From the NCBI RefSeq assembly GCF_014127105.1, contig NZ_CP059902.1:2637001-2701000 (forward strand): a DNA stretch of 64,000 nt, written 5' to 3'. The translations under genes and the position numbers were made by a program. Positions 7,418 through 16,438 of this stretch are shown here, piece by piece (the first letter of the stretch is position 1; every line of letters begins with the position of its first letter). This DNA comes from Devosia sp. MC521 (GTDB lineage Bacteria > Pseudomonadota > Alphaproteobacteria > Rhizobiales > Devosiaceae). The notes below the pieces were generated by a model. The model did not search any database. It had not been told where the DNA came from and saw nothing but the letters and a program-made list of their open reading frames with translations.

Positions 7418-10060
7418 ATGGCTCCGAAATCTCCTCGCCCCGGTAAAGCTGAATTCTCCATCGATGAGTTTTTCGCCGAGATCGAAAAGGCCGAAGACAT
7501 TGCCGCCAGCAAGCCGCTTTATGCCGAGCGCATGAAGAACAAGGTCCGCATGGACCGTGAGGCTTTGGCTGAGGCCGACAAAAAGGACGCTGCAGCTAAG
7601 GCCGCTGCCAAGGAAGCCGAAAAGGCCGAAAAAGCCGCCGCCAAAAAGCTCACTGCCCTCGAAAAGCGCCGCACCACCAAGGCCAGCCACGACACCGCTA
7701 CCGGCATGTCGAAAAAGACGTCTAAGACGAAGATCAACGCCGTTGATCGTGTCGATTTTTCGGGGCTTGGGGAAGCCGCACAGGCGGGCTTCAATCACAT
7801 GCCCGCCAACATGCCGGCGAATGAGGAAGCGCAAGAAAATATCCGCGCTCAGCTCAACGCCTCGGTCAAAAAGAACAAGGCCCGCAACAACGAAGACGTC
7901 TCCAATGCGACCACCGTCGGCGTCACCGCAACGGTGAAGGCGCTGGAGCAGATCATTCTGCATGGCCGTAAAGAAGTGGAAGGCTCGGCCCCCTGGATGC
8001 CGCATCGGCCCGAGCGTCCGGCCAAACGCGGCGCCTCCCTGCCCTTCCGCCTCGACACCACTTACACACCCTCCGGCGACCAGCCCACGGCGATTGCCGA
8101 GCTGGTGGAAGGCATTGAGAACGGCGAAACCGATCAGGTTCTGCTCGGCGTTACCGGCTCGGGCAAAACCTTCACGGCTGCTCAGGTCATCGCCCGCACC
8201 CAGCGTCCCGCGCTGATCCTTGCGCCCAACAAGACCTTGGCCGCCCAGCTCTATTCCGAGTTCAAAGGCTTCTTCCCGGACAACGCCGTCGAGTATTTCG
8301 TCTCCTACTACGACTACTACCAGCCCGAAGCCTACGTCCCGCGCACCGACACCTATATCGAAAAAGAGTCGACCATTAACGAGCAGATCGACCGCATGCG
8401 CCACTCGGCCACCCGCGCGATCCTCGAACGCGATGACGTGATCATCGTCGCCTCGGTCTCCTGCATCTACGGTATTGGCTCGGTGGAAGACTACACCGCC
8501 ATGACCATCGACGTGCAGAAGGGCGAAAACATCGACCAGCGCCAGCTGCTCGCCAAGCTCGTCGCCCTGCAATATAAGCGCGGCGATACCGGCTTCGTCC
8601 GCGGCACGTTTCGCGTGCGCGGCGATACGGTCGAAATCTTCCCGGCCCACTATGAAGCTGCCGCCTGGCGCGTCTCTCTCTTCGGCAATGAGGTCGAGGC
8701 GATCACCGAGTTCGACCCACTGACCGGCAAAAAGTCCGCCGACCTGACCTTCATCCGCGTCTACGCCAATTCTCACCACGTCACCCCGCGCACGACGATG
8801 AACATGGCTATCAAGCAGATCAAAGCCGATCTCGCCGCGCGCCTGCAGGAACTCAACGGCGCTGGTCGCTTCCTCGAAGCCCAACGCCTCGAACAGCGCT
8901 CCCTCTTCGATCTCGAAATGATGGAAGCCACTGGCTCCTGCGCAGGCATTGAAAACTATTCTCGCTACTTCTCCGGCCGCAAGCCGGGCGAACCGCCACC
9001 GACTCTCTTCGAGTACCTGCCCGACAATTCCCTCGTGTTCGTCGACGAAAGCCACGTCACCATCGGCCAGCTCGGCGCCATGTATCGTGGCGACTTGCGC
9101 CGCAAGGCGACCCTTGCCGAATACGGCTTCCGCCTGCCCTCCTGCATGGACAATCGCCCGCTCCGCTTCGAGGAGTGGAACGCCATGCGCCCGCAGTCGG
9201 TCTATGTTTCGGCCACGCCCGGCTCATGGGAAATGGACCAGACTGGTGGCGTTTTCGCCGAACAGGTCATTCGCCCGACGGGCCTCATCGATCCCCCAGT
9301 GGAAATCCGCCCGGCCACCCATCAGGTCGACGATGTCATCGACGAAATCCGCACAACCATCAAAACCGGCTACCGCACACTCTGTACGGTTCTCACCAAG
9401 AAGATGGCGGAAGACCTCACCGAGTACATGCACGAGCAGGGGATTCGCGTCCGCTATATGCACTCGGACGTCGACACCATCGAGCGCATTGAAATCATTC
9501 GCGATCTCCGCCTTGGTGCCTTTGACGTTCTGGTAGGGATCAACCTGCTCCGCGAAGGTCTCGACATTCCCGAATGCGGTCTCGTCGCCATTCTCGACGC
9601 CGATAAGGAAGGCTTCCTCCGCTCGGAAACCTCGCTGATCCAGACCATCGGCCGCGCCGCGCGTAACGTCGATGGCCGCGTGGTTCTCTACGCGGACAAG
9701 GTGACCGGTTCAATGGAAAGGGCCTTGGCCGAAACCAATCGCCGTCGCGAAAAGCAGGTCGCCTACAACCTCGCCAACGGCATCACGCCGCAATCGGTCA
9801 AGGCACGCATCAACGACATCACCGACAGCGTCGCCGACCGCGACCACGTCACGATCTCGATTGGCAAGACCAAGGACGGCAAGAAAAAGATCGTCACCGG
9901 CGACAATCTCGCGACGGTCATCAAAGACCTCGAAAAAGAAATGCGCGAAGCCGCCACCAATCTCGAATTCGAGAAGGCAGCAAGATTGCGCGACGAAGTC
10001 AAACGGCTCAAGGAGATGGAACTGGACACGCTGGACGGCGTGGACCCCATGGACGCCTAG
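7418..10060 (+). CDS. uvrB: Excinuclease ABC subunit B with long N-terminal extension
   Basis: UvrB loads onto damaged DNA with UvrA and recruits UvrC in nucleotide excision repair. The conserved protein starts near residue 210 ([17 protein letters not shown]). It contains Walker A GVTGSGKT (244-251), the beta-hairpin [12 protein letters not shown], Walker B VDESH, the helicase motifs YVSATPG and QTIGRAARN, and the C-terminal UVR motif [20 protein letters not shown]. At 880 residues it exceeds the usual 660-700 by about 200. The extension is Ala/Lys/Glu-rich and partly coiled-coil (about 50-85), with no known domain. A candidate LexA box lies upstream. Confidence 0.97.
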   Translation: MAPKSPRPGKAEFSIDEFFAEIEKAEDIAASKPLYAERMKNKVRMDREALAEADKKDAAAKAAAKEAEKAEKAAAKKLTALEKRRTTKASHDTATGMSKKTSKTKINAVDRVDFSGLGEAAQAGFNHMPANMPANEEAQENIRAQLNASVKKNKARNNEDVSNATTVGVTATVKALEQIILHGRKEVEGSAPWMPHRPERPAKRGASLPFRLDTTYTPSGDQPTAIAELVEGIENGETDQVLLGVTGSGKTFTAAQVIARTQRPALILAPNKTLAAQLYSEFKGFFPDNAVEYFVSYYDYYQPEAYVPRTDTYIEKESTINEQIDRMRHSATRAILERDDVIIVASVSCIYGIGSVEDYTAMTIDVQKGENIDQRQLLAKLVALQYKRGDTGFVRGTFRVRGDTVEIFPAHYEAAAWRVSLFGNEVEAITEFDPLTGKKSADLTFIRVYANSHHVTPRTTMNMAIKQIKADLAARLQELNGAGRFLEAQRLEQRSLFDLEMMEATGSCAGIENYSRYFSGRKPGEPPPTLFEYLPDNSLVFVDESHVTIGQLGAMYRGDLRRKATLAEYGFRLPSCMDNRPLRFEEWNAMRPQSVYVSATPGSWEMDQTGGVFAEQVIRPTGLIDPPVEIRPATHQVDDVIDEIRTTIKTGYRTLCTVLTKKMAEDLTEYMHEQGIRVRYMHSDVDTIERIEIIRDLRLGAFDVLVGINLLREGLDIPECGLVAILDADKEGFLRSETSLIQTIGRAARNVDGRVVLYADKVTGSMERALAETNRRREKQVAYNLANGITPQSVKARINDITDSVADRDHVTISIGKTKDGKKKIVTGDNLATVIKDLEKEMREAATNLEFEKAARLRDEVKRLKEMELDTLDGVDPMDA

Positions 10061-10412
10061 GTGGAAGATGGTCTTTCGATGGGCGGGGCGCGATTTAAAG
10101 CCAATGGAACTACGGGCAGATGGTATGTCCATTGTGCAGGCTCCCAGTGGCGCCTCGTTCATAGCAACACCCGATATTCGCGTCGCCTTGCCAGTACCGG
10201 TCGCTTAGAAGCAATTCCATCGCAGTAGAGGAAGCTAGATGGTTACGTGTGCGCACCAAGAAAGCATTAATTTTACCACCACTCTGGCTCCAGTTCACCC
10301 CACAAAAAAAACAATTAAAATAAACCCCCAACCGCGCATCAACAAAACATTGCGCCAGCGTCATCAACTAATAATATACTTCTGTTCACTTGGGGGAAAG
10401 AGGAACTGACGA
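10061..10412. other. Intergenic stretch, no convincing gene
   Basis: About 350 bases between uvrB and the accessory island. Base composition shifts from GC-rich to AT-rich at about 10,240-10,390. A 46-codon frame (10,069-10,208) has no recognisable feature and is not called. A purine-rich RBS (GGGGGAAAGAGG) at 10,392-10,403 belongs to the next gene fragment. Confidence 0.5.
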
Positions 10413-10634
10413 TTGGCAAGTTATCAACGTGTGGCGCTTTACATACTTTTCGATTCTCTAGAGCGCGATTTGAGCGCGAAGATCGCTTCCGTAGCAGCTC
10501 AGCTAGAAGACAGCGTCCTTTCACCGGAAGAGGCCAGCAAGGCCATTGCCAGAATTGACATCTCCACAAGAGCAGCAAACCTGCACAACCACGCGGACCT
10601 TATCAACAATCTCGATCTTGGCGATAAGTTAGCT
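10413..10634 (+). pseudogene. N-terminal fragment of a broken gene, possibly Swt1-like HEPN
   Basis: About 74 codons from a TTG start (10,413), nine bases after a strong purine RBS, running into the left IS5-family copy. The piece is helical (YQRVALYILFDSLERDLSAK; LSPEEASKAIARI; NHADLINNLDLGDKL). The L-x-x-L-D-x-G-D pattern recalls the first half of Swt1-like HEPN domains that precede NTPase modules. The RNxxxH catalytic motif would lie further on and is gone. The reading frame then closes inside the IS. It is probably the 5' end of the STAND gene continued at 11.9, 14.8 and 16.4 kb; this linkage is inferred. Confidence 0.5.
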
Positions 10635-11926
10635 GAAGACCCGCAAGAACTGGCTCGCTGAGCCTGCGGCTGCGATTGTGGTCGTCTGATTTCCGTGTTT
10701 GAGCAGATTTGGCGCGGCGTTTGGCGATCGGCGGTGCCCATTGACGGCGTTTCCCGGTCATCCGGGCAGACTCATGGCGCGGTTGCGCGCTTTTCGTGGA
10801 AGACGAGGCGGTCGAAGTTGTAGGCCAGATTGGCCAAGGTGAGTTTGGCCTCGGCCCGTGCAATGCCGATGGTGCGGATGAACAGACCGAACCGGTTCTT
10901 CTGATGAGCGAAGACATGCTCGACCCTGGCACGTATCGCGGACTTGGCCGCATTGGCCCGTGCGGTCGCGATCGGCATCGGCTTGCCCTTGGGCTTGCGT
11001 CGATGAATGCGGCTGGTCAGCATACGATCAGCCAGCCAGGCCTCATTGCTCTGTGATCTGTAGGCGCTGTCGGCCCAGACCTCGCTGCCGGTGTTTTCCC
11101 GATCGATCACATGGCGCAGCATCCGGCCGTCAGGATGGGAGGCGGAGGTCACCGCTGCAGCCCGGATGAAGCCATAGCGCCGGTCGATGCTGATGTGACT
11201 TTTATAGCCGAACACCGGAGTGGCGATCATGGGCAGGGGCGAGCCGTCTGGCCGGTAGCGCACCTTGCCGCCGATCTTGAGCGTCCAGCGGGCGTCGGTA
11301 TCCTTCTGTGCGGCTTTAGCCGGCTCGTTCGGCCAGATCTCGTCAGCCGACTGGCCTGCCTTGATGGCCTCCCGCTCGCCATCGGTATTGCGCTGTTTGG
11401 GTGCCGGCACCAGCGAAGCATCCACGATCTGCCCCGACATCGGGATGTAACCCTTCTTGTGCAGTTGCCAGTCGAACGCCTTCATCACCCGCTTGAGCGT
11501 GCCGGTCTGGGTCATGCGGTTGCGGAAATGGCGGATCGTGTTCTCATCGGGCGTGCGATCGCCGAGCGAGAACCCCAGGAAGCGCATCCAACTCAGGCGG
11601 TCCCGGATCATGAACTCTGTGCGGGCATCGGACAGGTTGTGCTGTGCCTGCAGGATCAGGATCTTGAACATGGCCACCGGATCGAACGGCGGCCGACCGC
11701 CTTTGCTGCCGTCACTGTAGCCAAGCCCCTCCACCAGCCAGGACCGGAAATACTCGAAATCCACCGTCCGCTCCAAAACCTCGAGCGGATCGCCGTGTTG
11801 GCTCAAGGCTTCGAGGTGATCGTTCAGGCTGAAAAGCGAATGCGGGTCCATGATGACGCTCCATGATCGGGCGACATCAATGAATCATGACTGCATCAAA
11901 GCCGCCAAGGGTTTTTGCGGACGTCC
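10635..11926 (-). mobile_element. IS5-family element, left copy (1292 bp)
   Basis: Both ends are defined by comparison with the inverted copy at 15,147-16,438, which has exactly the same length. Imperfect terminal inverted repeats are GAAGACCCGCAAGAAC and GGACGTCCGCAAAAAC (11 of 16 match). AGCT flanks it on each side (10,631-10,634 and 11,927-11,930), consistent with a 4-bp target duplication. It carries one transposase gene. Confidence 0.88.
10772..11851 (-). CDS. IS5-family transposase
   Basis: A 359-residue DDE transposase. The N-terminal domain includes GGRPPFDPVAMFKILILQAQ and NLSDARTEFMIRDRLSWMRF. Catalytic acidic residues are seen in GQIVDASLV (first D), WADSAYRS (second D) and the Y-(2)-R-(3)-E-type region IRARVEHVFAHQKNRFG (E). 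It is full length and identical in sequence to the copy at 15.2 kb, so it may be active. Confidence 0.93.
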   Translation of the reverse strand: MDPHSLFSLNDHLEALSQHGDPLEVLERTVDFEYFRSWLVEGLGYSDGSKGGRPPFDPVAMFKILILQAQHNLSDARTEFMIRDRLSWMRFLGFSLGDRTPDENTIRHFRNRMTQTGTLKRVMKAFDWQLHKKGYIPMSGQIVDASLVPAPKQRNTDGEREAIKAGQSADEIWPNEPAKAAQKDTDARWTLKIGGKVRYRPDGSPLPMIATPVFGYKSHISIDRRYGFIRAAAVTSASHPDGRMLRHVIDRENTGSEVWADSAYRSQSNEAWLADRMLTSRIHRRKPKGKPMPIATARANAAKSAIRARVEHVFAHQKNRFGLFIRTIGIARAEAKLTLANLAYNFDRLVFHEKRATAP

Positions 11927-12010
11927 AGCTCGTTTTGACTTCTCGTGTGCCTCTTGGGTCTGACCTAACCGTTCAGGTTGAAGGCTTTTCGAGGGACAAC
12001 GCGTTGAAGT
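11927..12010 (+). pseudogene. STAND NTPase fragment, sensor (TSR) motif
   Basis: 82 bases of host sequence trapped between the left IS5 copy and the IS66 element. In the frame that continues past the IS66 insertion it reads LVLTSRVPLGSDLTVQVEGF and then SRDNALK. The hydrophobic strand plus TSR is the RNBS-B/sensor motif of NB-ARC and other STAND ATPases. The Walker A and B parts that should precede it are not present anywhere in the window. Confidence 0.6.
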
Positions 12011-12038
12011 GTAAGCGGTGTTCTGCGGCCACTTAGGT

Positions 12039-12311
12039 TCAGGGTCGCGGGAACTGCACGACGTTGTTGCCGCGCATAAAGGCGCCGGCTCCCTCGCTGT
12101 TCAGTGCGTTCAAGGCAGCGTCAAGCGCCTCGCTGTCGGTCTGGAACTGATTGTCCCAGACGTGGCTGTCGTTGTGGTGGTCCACGACCTCGAGGGTCCA
12201 GGTATCGTCCGTTTCGAGCCGATGGATATTGATCAAGAAGGCATAACCTTCGACCACTACCCGCTGGCTTTTTCCTGATGTGACCAGGTTAGGGTGGTCT
12301 TGATCGTTCAT
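12039..12311 (-). CDS. IS66 accessory protein, unknown function
   Basis: A 90-residue acidic protein located after tnpC, inside the element. It contains GYAFLINIHRLETDDTWTLE and VVDHHNDSHVWDNQFQTDSE. Small passenger genes of this type are seen in several alphaproteobacterial IS66 elements. It has no known function and may simply travel with the element. Confidence 0.6.
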   Translation of the reverse strand: MNDQDHPNLVTSGKSQRVVVEGYAFLINIHRLETDDTWTLEVVDHHNDSHVWDNQFQTDSEALDAALNALNSEGAGAFMRGNNVVQFPRP

Positions 12312-12365
12312 GGGAGGGGCCTCGTTGCTGGTGGTTTTCTGACTATGCCGCCAGAGCCAACAGCG

Positions 12366-13910
12366 TCAATCACCCACGATGGCAGGATAGTTCCACGGGA
12401 GCAGTTCGTTAATGCGGCTCTGCCTATGTCTGGTGACGATGGCGTGGAGTGTCGCGGCCAGCCAGGCGTTGGGATCGACGCTGTTGAGCTTGCAGGTTTC
12501 GATCAGCGAGGCGATGACGGCCCAGTTCTCAGCACCGGTATCATGACCGGCAAAGAGCGCGTTCTTCCGATTCAGTGCGATGGGACGGATGGTCCGCTCG
12601 ACAGCATTGTTGTCGAGCTCAATGCGCCCATCGGTCAGGAACAACTCGAGCCCAGCCCAGTATTTGGCGATATAGCTCAATGCTTCCCCGAGCGGCGCTT
12701 TTGGCGAGACGCGCCTGCGATGGTGATCATGCCAATCTTTTATCCGCGCCAGGGCTGGAGCTGACCGCTCCCGGCGCACGGCGAGGCGGTCATCCGGGCC
12801 CCGGCCTCGGATATCGGCCTCAATGGCGTAGAGTTCGCGGATGAGCCGCACCCCCTCTTGGGCGATCGGCGCAGGACCAGTGCGGGTGATATCAATCAGC
12901 TTGCGGCGCGCATGGGCCCAGCAATAGGCGAGCTGGATACCCGCGCCGACACGGCTGGGCGAGACCAGCCGGTTGTAGCCGGCATAGCCATCCACCTGCA
13001 GGATGCCGCCGAAGCCCTGCAATATCTGTTCGGCATGAAGACCACCTCGGCCAGGGGCATAGGTGAAGGCAACACCGGGTGGTGCGGTGCCATTCCAGGG
13101 ACGCTCGTCTCTGGCCAGGGCCCAGAAGTATCCGGTTTTGGTCTTTCTGGCTCCAGGATCAAGCACCGGAGCGCGGGTTTCGTCCATGAACAGCTTTGAG
13201 GACCGTTTGAGGTCCGCCAGCAGGGCGTCATAGACCGGACGCAGCTCGAAGGCGGCCCGACCGACCCAATCGGCCAGTGTTGAGCGGTCCAGATCAATAC
13301 CCTGGCGGCTGTAAATCTGCGCTTGGCGATAGAGCGGAAGGTGGTCGGCGTATTTGCTGACCAGAACATGGGCGACCATGGCCTCAGTTGGGAGCCCGCC
13401 AGGGATTAGTCGAACGGGCGCCGGCGCCTGCACCACACCGTCCGTGCAGGATCGGCAGGCATATTTGGGGCGACGGGTCACGATCACCCGGAACTGGGCC
13501 GGGATCACATCGAGCTTCTCGGAGACGTCCTCGCCAATGCAGTGCAGACCGCCGCCGCAGCCACAGATCAGGCTATCGGGCTCAATGATCTCCTCGATCC
13601 GCGGCAGGTGCTTGGGGAGCGAACCACGATTGGTGCTGCGCGGTTTGGCCGACCGCCGGGCCGCGCGATCCTCTGCATCTTCCTCGGCGTGGACTGCCGC
13701 GATGGCTGTTTCCAGATCCTCCAGCGCCAGCTCGAACTGGTCCGGATCGCTCTTTTCCGACCTGCGCCCGAAGGCCGCTTGCCTGAACGCTGCGACCAGC
13801 TTTTCCAGCTGTGCGATCCGCTCATCCTTGCGCTGATTGCGCGCCTCCGCCGCGACGAGCATCGCCTTGAGGGCGGTAACATCGTCGGGAAGTTCGGCGG
13901 TCTCGAGCAT
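12366..13910 (-). CDS. tnpC: IS66-family transposase TnpC
   Basis: 514 residues, full length. It has an N-terminal leucine-zipper-like coiled coil (about 15-45), a zinc finger-like C-x-C ... C-x-x-C region (LICGCGGGLHCIGEDVSEKL ... YACRSCTDG), and the DDE core with MDETRAPVLDPG, VDGYAGYNRL and DGRIELDNNAVERTIRPIAL. No frameshift is seen. It begins about 70 bases after tnpB. Confidence 0.95.
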   Translation of the reverse strand: MLETAELPDDVTALKAMLVAAEARNQRKDERIAQLEKLVAAFRQAAFGRRSEKSDPDQFELALEDLETAIAAVHAEEDAEDRAARRSAKPRSTNRGSLPKHLPRIEEIIEPDSLICGCGGGLHCIGEDVSEKLDVIPAQFRVIVTRRPKYACRSCTDGVVQAPAPVRLIPGGLPTEAMVAHVLVSKYADHLPLYRQAQIYSRQGIDLDRSTLADWVGRAAFELRPVYDALLADLKRSSKLFMDETRAPVLDPGARKTKTGYFWALARDERPWNGTAPPGVAFTYAPGRGGLHAEQILQGFGGILQVDGYAGYNRLVSPSRVGAGIQLAYCWAHARRKLIDITRTGPAPIAQEGVRLIRELYAIEADIRGRGPDDRLAVRRERSAPALARIKDWHDHHRRRVSPKAPLGEALSYIAKYWAGLELFLTDGRIELDNNAVERTIRPIALNRKNALFAGHDTGAENWAVIASLIETCKLNSVDPNAWLAATLHAIVTRHRQSRINELLPWNYPAIVGD

Positions 13911-13980
13911 GACCAGAACCCTAGCAGATCAGGCGCCGGCATGCCCGCAAAAAGACAAGCCCTGAGTCATCCTGCCGCAG

Positions 13981-14334
13981 TCATTCCACGGCTTCTGGAG
14001 CCCTGGCTGCAACGGCCCGAACCCGCCGCCAGTCGAGTCCGGAGAACAGGGCCTCGAACTGCGCGTGGCTGAGTGTCATCAGTCCGTCCTTAACCGCAGG
14101 CCAAGTGAAGCTGTGCTCTTCCAGTCGCTTGTAGGCCATAACCAGTCCGGTGCCATCCCAGTAGAGCAGCTTCAATCGGTCGGTCTTTTTGGCACGGAAC
14201 ACAAAGACCGTTCCCGTGAACGGGTCCTTGTGCAGCTCGTTCTTCACCAAAGCGGCCAGGCTGTCGTGGCCTTTGCGGAAGTCGATGGGTTTGGTCGCCA
14301 CCACGATCCGCACCCGGTTCGAAGGAAAGATCAT
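13981..14334 (-). CDS. tnpB: IS66 accessory protein TnpB
   Basis: 117 residues beginning MIFPSNRVRIVVATKPIDFR, with KGHDSLAALV, GTVFVFRAKKTDRLKLLYWD and GTGLVMAYKRLE, the standard IS66 Orf2 (DUF1064-like TnpB) pattern. It is required for IS66 transposition. Its start overlaps the tnpA stop by four bases (ATGA), pointing to translational coupling. It is intact. Confidence 0.95.
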   Translation of the reverse strand: MIFPSNRVRIVVATKPIDFRKGHDSLAALVKNELHKDPFTGTVFVFRAKKTDRLKLLYWDGTGLVMAYKRLEEHSFTWPAVKDGLMTLSHAQFEALFSGLDWRRVRAVAARAPEAVE

Positions 14335-14720
14335 GAGGTCGCCATCAGGGCGTGTACAACCGAGGCAATCCGGCTCGCCGGAGCACCCGGCTCCAAGCGG
14401 ATGGACACCGCCCCCAACACAATCTCTGGCCCAGCCGACGCCGACGGCTCCTCGGCCGTCACCTCCTCAACCGGAGCGACCATTAGACTCGCAAACTCAA
14501 CAGGGCCTTCCGGAGCCGGCAGCACCAGCTTCCCATTCCGGGCGAGGGTCCGCCACGACGACAGATGGTTGGCCTTCAGCCCATGTCGCTGCGCAACTTG
14601 ACCGACAGTCGCCCCTGGCCGAAGCGTTTCGGCGACAATCCGCGCCTTCACCTCATCGGGCCATTGCCGGTTGCGACGCCGTCCCGCGCTGTTTGTGAGA
14701 AGCTCCATTGGAGCGTCCAT
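14331..14720 (-). CDS. tnpA: IS66 accessory protein TnpA
   Basis: 129 residues. It has a helix-turn-helix near the N-terminus (RRRNRQWPDEVKARIVAETL, GATVGQVAQRHGLKANHLSS W), as in IS3/IS66 Orf1 proteins, and an Ala/Pro/Glu-rich tail. It is the first gene of the IS66 operon, about 85 bases from the element's end. Confidence 0.93.
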   Translation of the reverse strand: MDAPMELLTNSAGRRRNRQWPDEVKARIVAETLRPGATVGQVAQRHGLKANHLSSWRTLARNGKLVLPAPEGPVEFASLMVAPVEEVTAEEPSASAGPEIVLGAVSIRLEPGAPASRIASVVHALMATS

Positions 14721-14804
14721 GGAGAAACTCCCGCACTGACATCAATCAGTGCGCAATCTCATGGCCGACACCAGCATGGAAGGTGGAGGTAGGACACCGC
14801 TTAC

Positions 14805-15146
14805 GTTAAAGTACTACTACCGAATGGCAGATGTACTCTCTAACAGCGCCCTCAAGCGCTTACCAAAAGAAAAGCTGGAGATACATTTTCAGAAACTAGG
14901 CAACAAACCACTTTTGATTAAATGGTTCGCCTTAGGGATAGATAGCGGCCTTTCCGCGGAAAGTATCACGTCAAATCCAACAATAGCTCTAAAGTTCTGT
15001 ATGGAGAATGTGCTGGACAGGCTCAGTGATGATGCAAAATACATCGCATCGATTTTAACACTTTTAGTCCAGAGTCTCTCGATAACTGTTTTAGAATTTA
15101 TAGGTCGATTGAACGCAATCCAAGCCGAGAACGCCATCTCTGAGCT
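14805..15146 (+). pseudogene. STAND NTPase fragment, GxP/winged-helix start
   Basis: Host sequence between the IS66 right end and the right IS5 copy. In frame with the 11.9-kb fragment it reads LKYYYRMADVLSNSALKRLP, then KLGNKPLLIKWFALGIDSGL (the G-x-P motif of STAND proteins) and DAKYIASILTLLVQSLSITV and AISEL of the following helical/winged-helix part. The ATG at 14,761 lies inside IS66, so there is no genuine start here. Removing IS5 plus one AGCT joins this in frame with SRFGIVEFDD at 16.4 kb. Confidence 0.68.
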
Positions 15147-16438
15147 GGACGTCCGCAAAAACCCTTGGCGGCTTTGATGCAGTCATGATTCATTGATGTC
15201 GCCCGATCATGGAGCGTCATCATGGACCCGCATTCGCTTTTCAGCCTGAACGATCACCTCGAAGCCTTGAGCCAACACGGCGATCCGCTCGAGGTTTTGG
15301 AGCGGACGGTGGATTTCGAGTATTTCCGGTCCTGGCTGGTGGAGGGGCTTGGCTACAGTGACGGCAGCAAAGGCGGTCGGCCGCCGTTCGATCCGGTGGC
15401 CATGTTCAAGATCCTGATCCTGCAGGCACAGCACAACCTGTCCGATGCCCGCACAGAGTTCATGATCCGGGACCGCCTGAGTTGGATGCGCTTCCTGGGG
15501 TTCTCGCTCGGCGATCGCACGCCCGATGAGAACACGATCCGCCATTTCCGCAACCGCATGACCCAGACCGGCACGCTCAAGCGGGTGATGAAGGCGTTCG
15601 ACTGGCAACTGCACAAGAAGGGTTACATCCCGATGTCGGGGCAGATCGTGGATGCTTCGCTGGTGCCGGCACCCAAACAGCGCAATACCGATGGCGAGCG
15701 GGAGGCCATCAAGGCAGGCCAGTCGGCTGACGAGATCTGGCCGAACGAGCCGGCTAAAGCCGCACAGAAGGATACCGACGCCCGCTGGACGCTCAAGATC
15801 GGCGGCAAGGTGCGCTACCGGCCAGACGGCTCGCCCCTGCCCATGATCGCCACTCCGGTGTTCGGCTATAAAAGTCACATCAGCATCGACCGGCGCTATG
15901 GCTTCATCCGGGCTGCAGCGGTGACCTCCGCCTCCCATCCTGACGGCCGGATGCTGCGCCATGTGATCGATCGGGAAAACACCGGCAGCGAGGTCTGGGC
16001 CGACAGCGCCTACAGATCACAGAGCAATGAGGCCTGGCTGGCTGATCGTATGCTGACCAGCCGCATTCATCGACGCAAGCCCAAGGGCAAGCCGATGCCG
16101 ATCGCGACCGCACGGGCCAATGCGGCCAAGTCCGCGATACGTGCCAGGGTCGAGCATGTCTTCGCTCATCAGAAGAACCGGTTCGGTCTGTTCATCCGCA
16201 CCATCGGCATTGCACGGGCCGAGGCCAAACTCACCTTGGCCAATCTGGCCTACAACTTCGACCGCCTCGTCTTCCACGAAAAGCGCGCAACCGCGCCATG
16301 AGTCTGCCCGGATGACCGGGAAACGCCGTCAATGGGCACCGCCGATCGCCAAACGCCGCGCCAAATCTGCTCAAACACGGAAATCAGACGACCACAATCG
16401 CAGCCGCAGGCTCAGCGAGCCAGTTCTTGCGGGTCTTC
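15147..16438 (+). mobile_element. IS5-family element, right copy (1292 bp)
   Basis: An inverted, same-length copy of the element at 10,635-11,926. It is flanked by AGCT at 15,143-15,146 and 16,439-16,442. Precise removal of 1296 bases restores the STAND reading frame, which supports AGCT as a true 4-bp target duplication at this copy. Confidence 0.92.
15222..16301 (+). CDS. IS5-family transposase
   Basis: A 359-residue DDE transposase, identical in protein sequence to the left copy (10,772-11,851), with the same DDE motif regions (IVDASLV, WADSAYRS, ARVEHVFAHQ). Identity implies recent transposition or gene conversion between the copies. Confidence 0.93.
   Translation: MDPHSLFSLNDHLEALSQHGDPLEVLERTVDFEYFRSWLVEGLGYSDGSKGGRPPFDPVAMFKILILQAQHNLSDARTEFMIRDRLSWMRFLGFSLGDRTPDENTIRHFRNRMTQTGTLKRVMKAFDWQLHKKGYIPMSGQIVDASLVPAPKQRNTDGEREAIKAGQSADEIWPNEPAKAAQKDTDARWTLKIGGKVRYRPDGSPLPMIATPVFGYKSHISIDRRYGFIRAAAVTSASHPDGRMLRHVIDRENTGSEVWADSAYRSQSNEAWLADRMLTSRIHRRKPKGKPMPIATARANAAKSAIRARVEHVFAHQKNRFGLFIRTIGIARAEAKLTLANLAYNFDRLVFHEKRATAP

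Larger units (their letters stand above)
12011..14804 (-). mobile_element. IS66-family element (2794 bp)
   Basis: The ends are GTAAGCGGTGTTCTG and, inverted, GTAAGCGGTGTCCTA, typical of IS66. Flanking 8-bp repeats are GTTGAAGT (12,003-12,010) and GTTAAAGT (14,805-14,812), a target duplication with one later mismatch. It encodes tnpA, tnpB, tnpC and a small accessory gene, all on the minus strand. It is inserted in the STAND gene remnant. Confidence 0.93.

Noticed and set aside
7406..9055. A 549-codon open frame on the minus strand across uvrB
   Set aside because: It is the shadow of the GC-rich uvrB frame, with low-complexity composition and no domain.
10069..10208. 46-codon gene after uvrB
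   Set aside because: No RBS, no recognisable feature, and it is the tail of a shadow frame.
14749..15177. A complete small gene starting at 14,749 or 14,761
   Set aside because: Its start lies inside IS66 and its end inside IS5; only the middle is host sequence, a fragment of the STAND gene.
10635..16438. Classical composite transposon carrying cargo
   Set aside because: The right IS5 joins host sequence in frame on both sides and has its own AGCT duplication, so the DNA between the copies is resident gene sequence plus IS66, not imported cargo.
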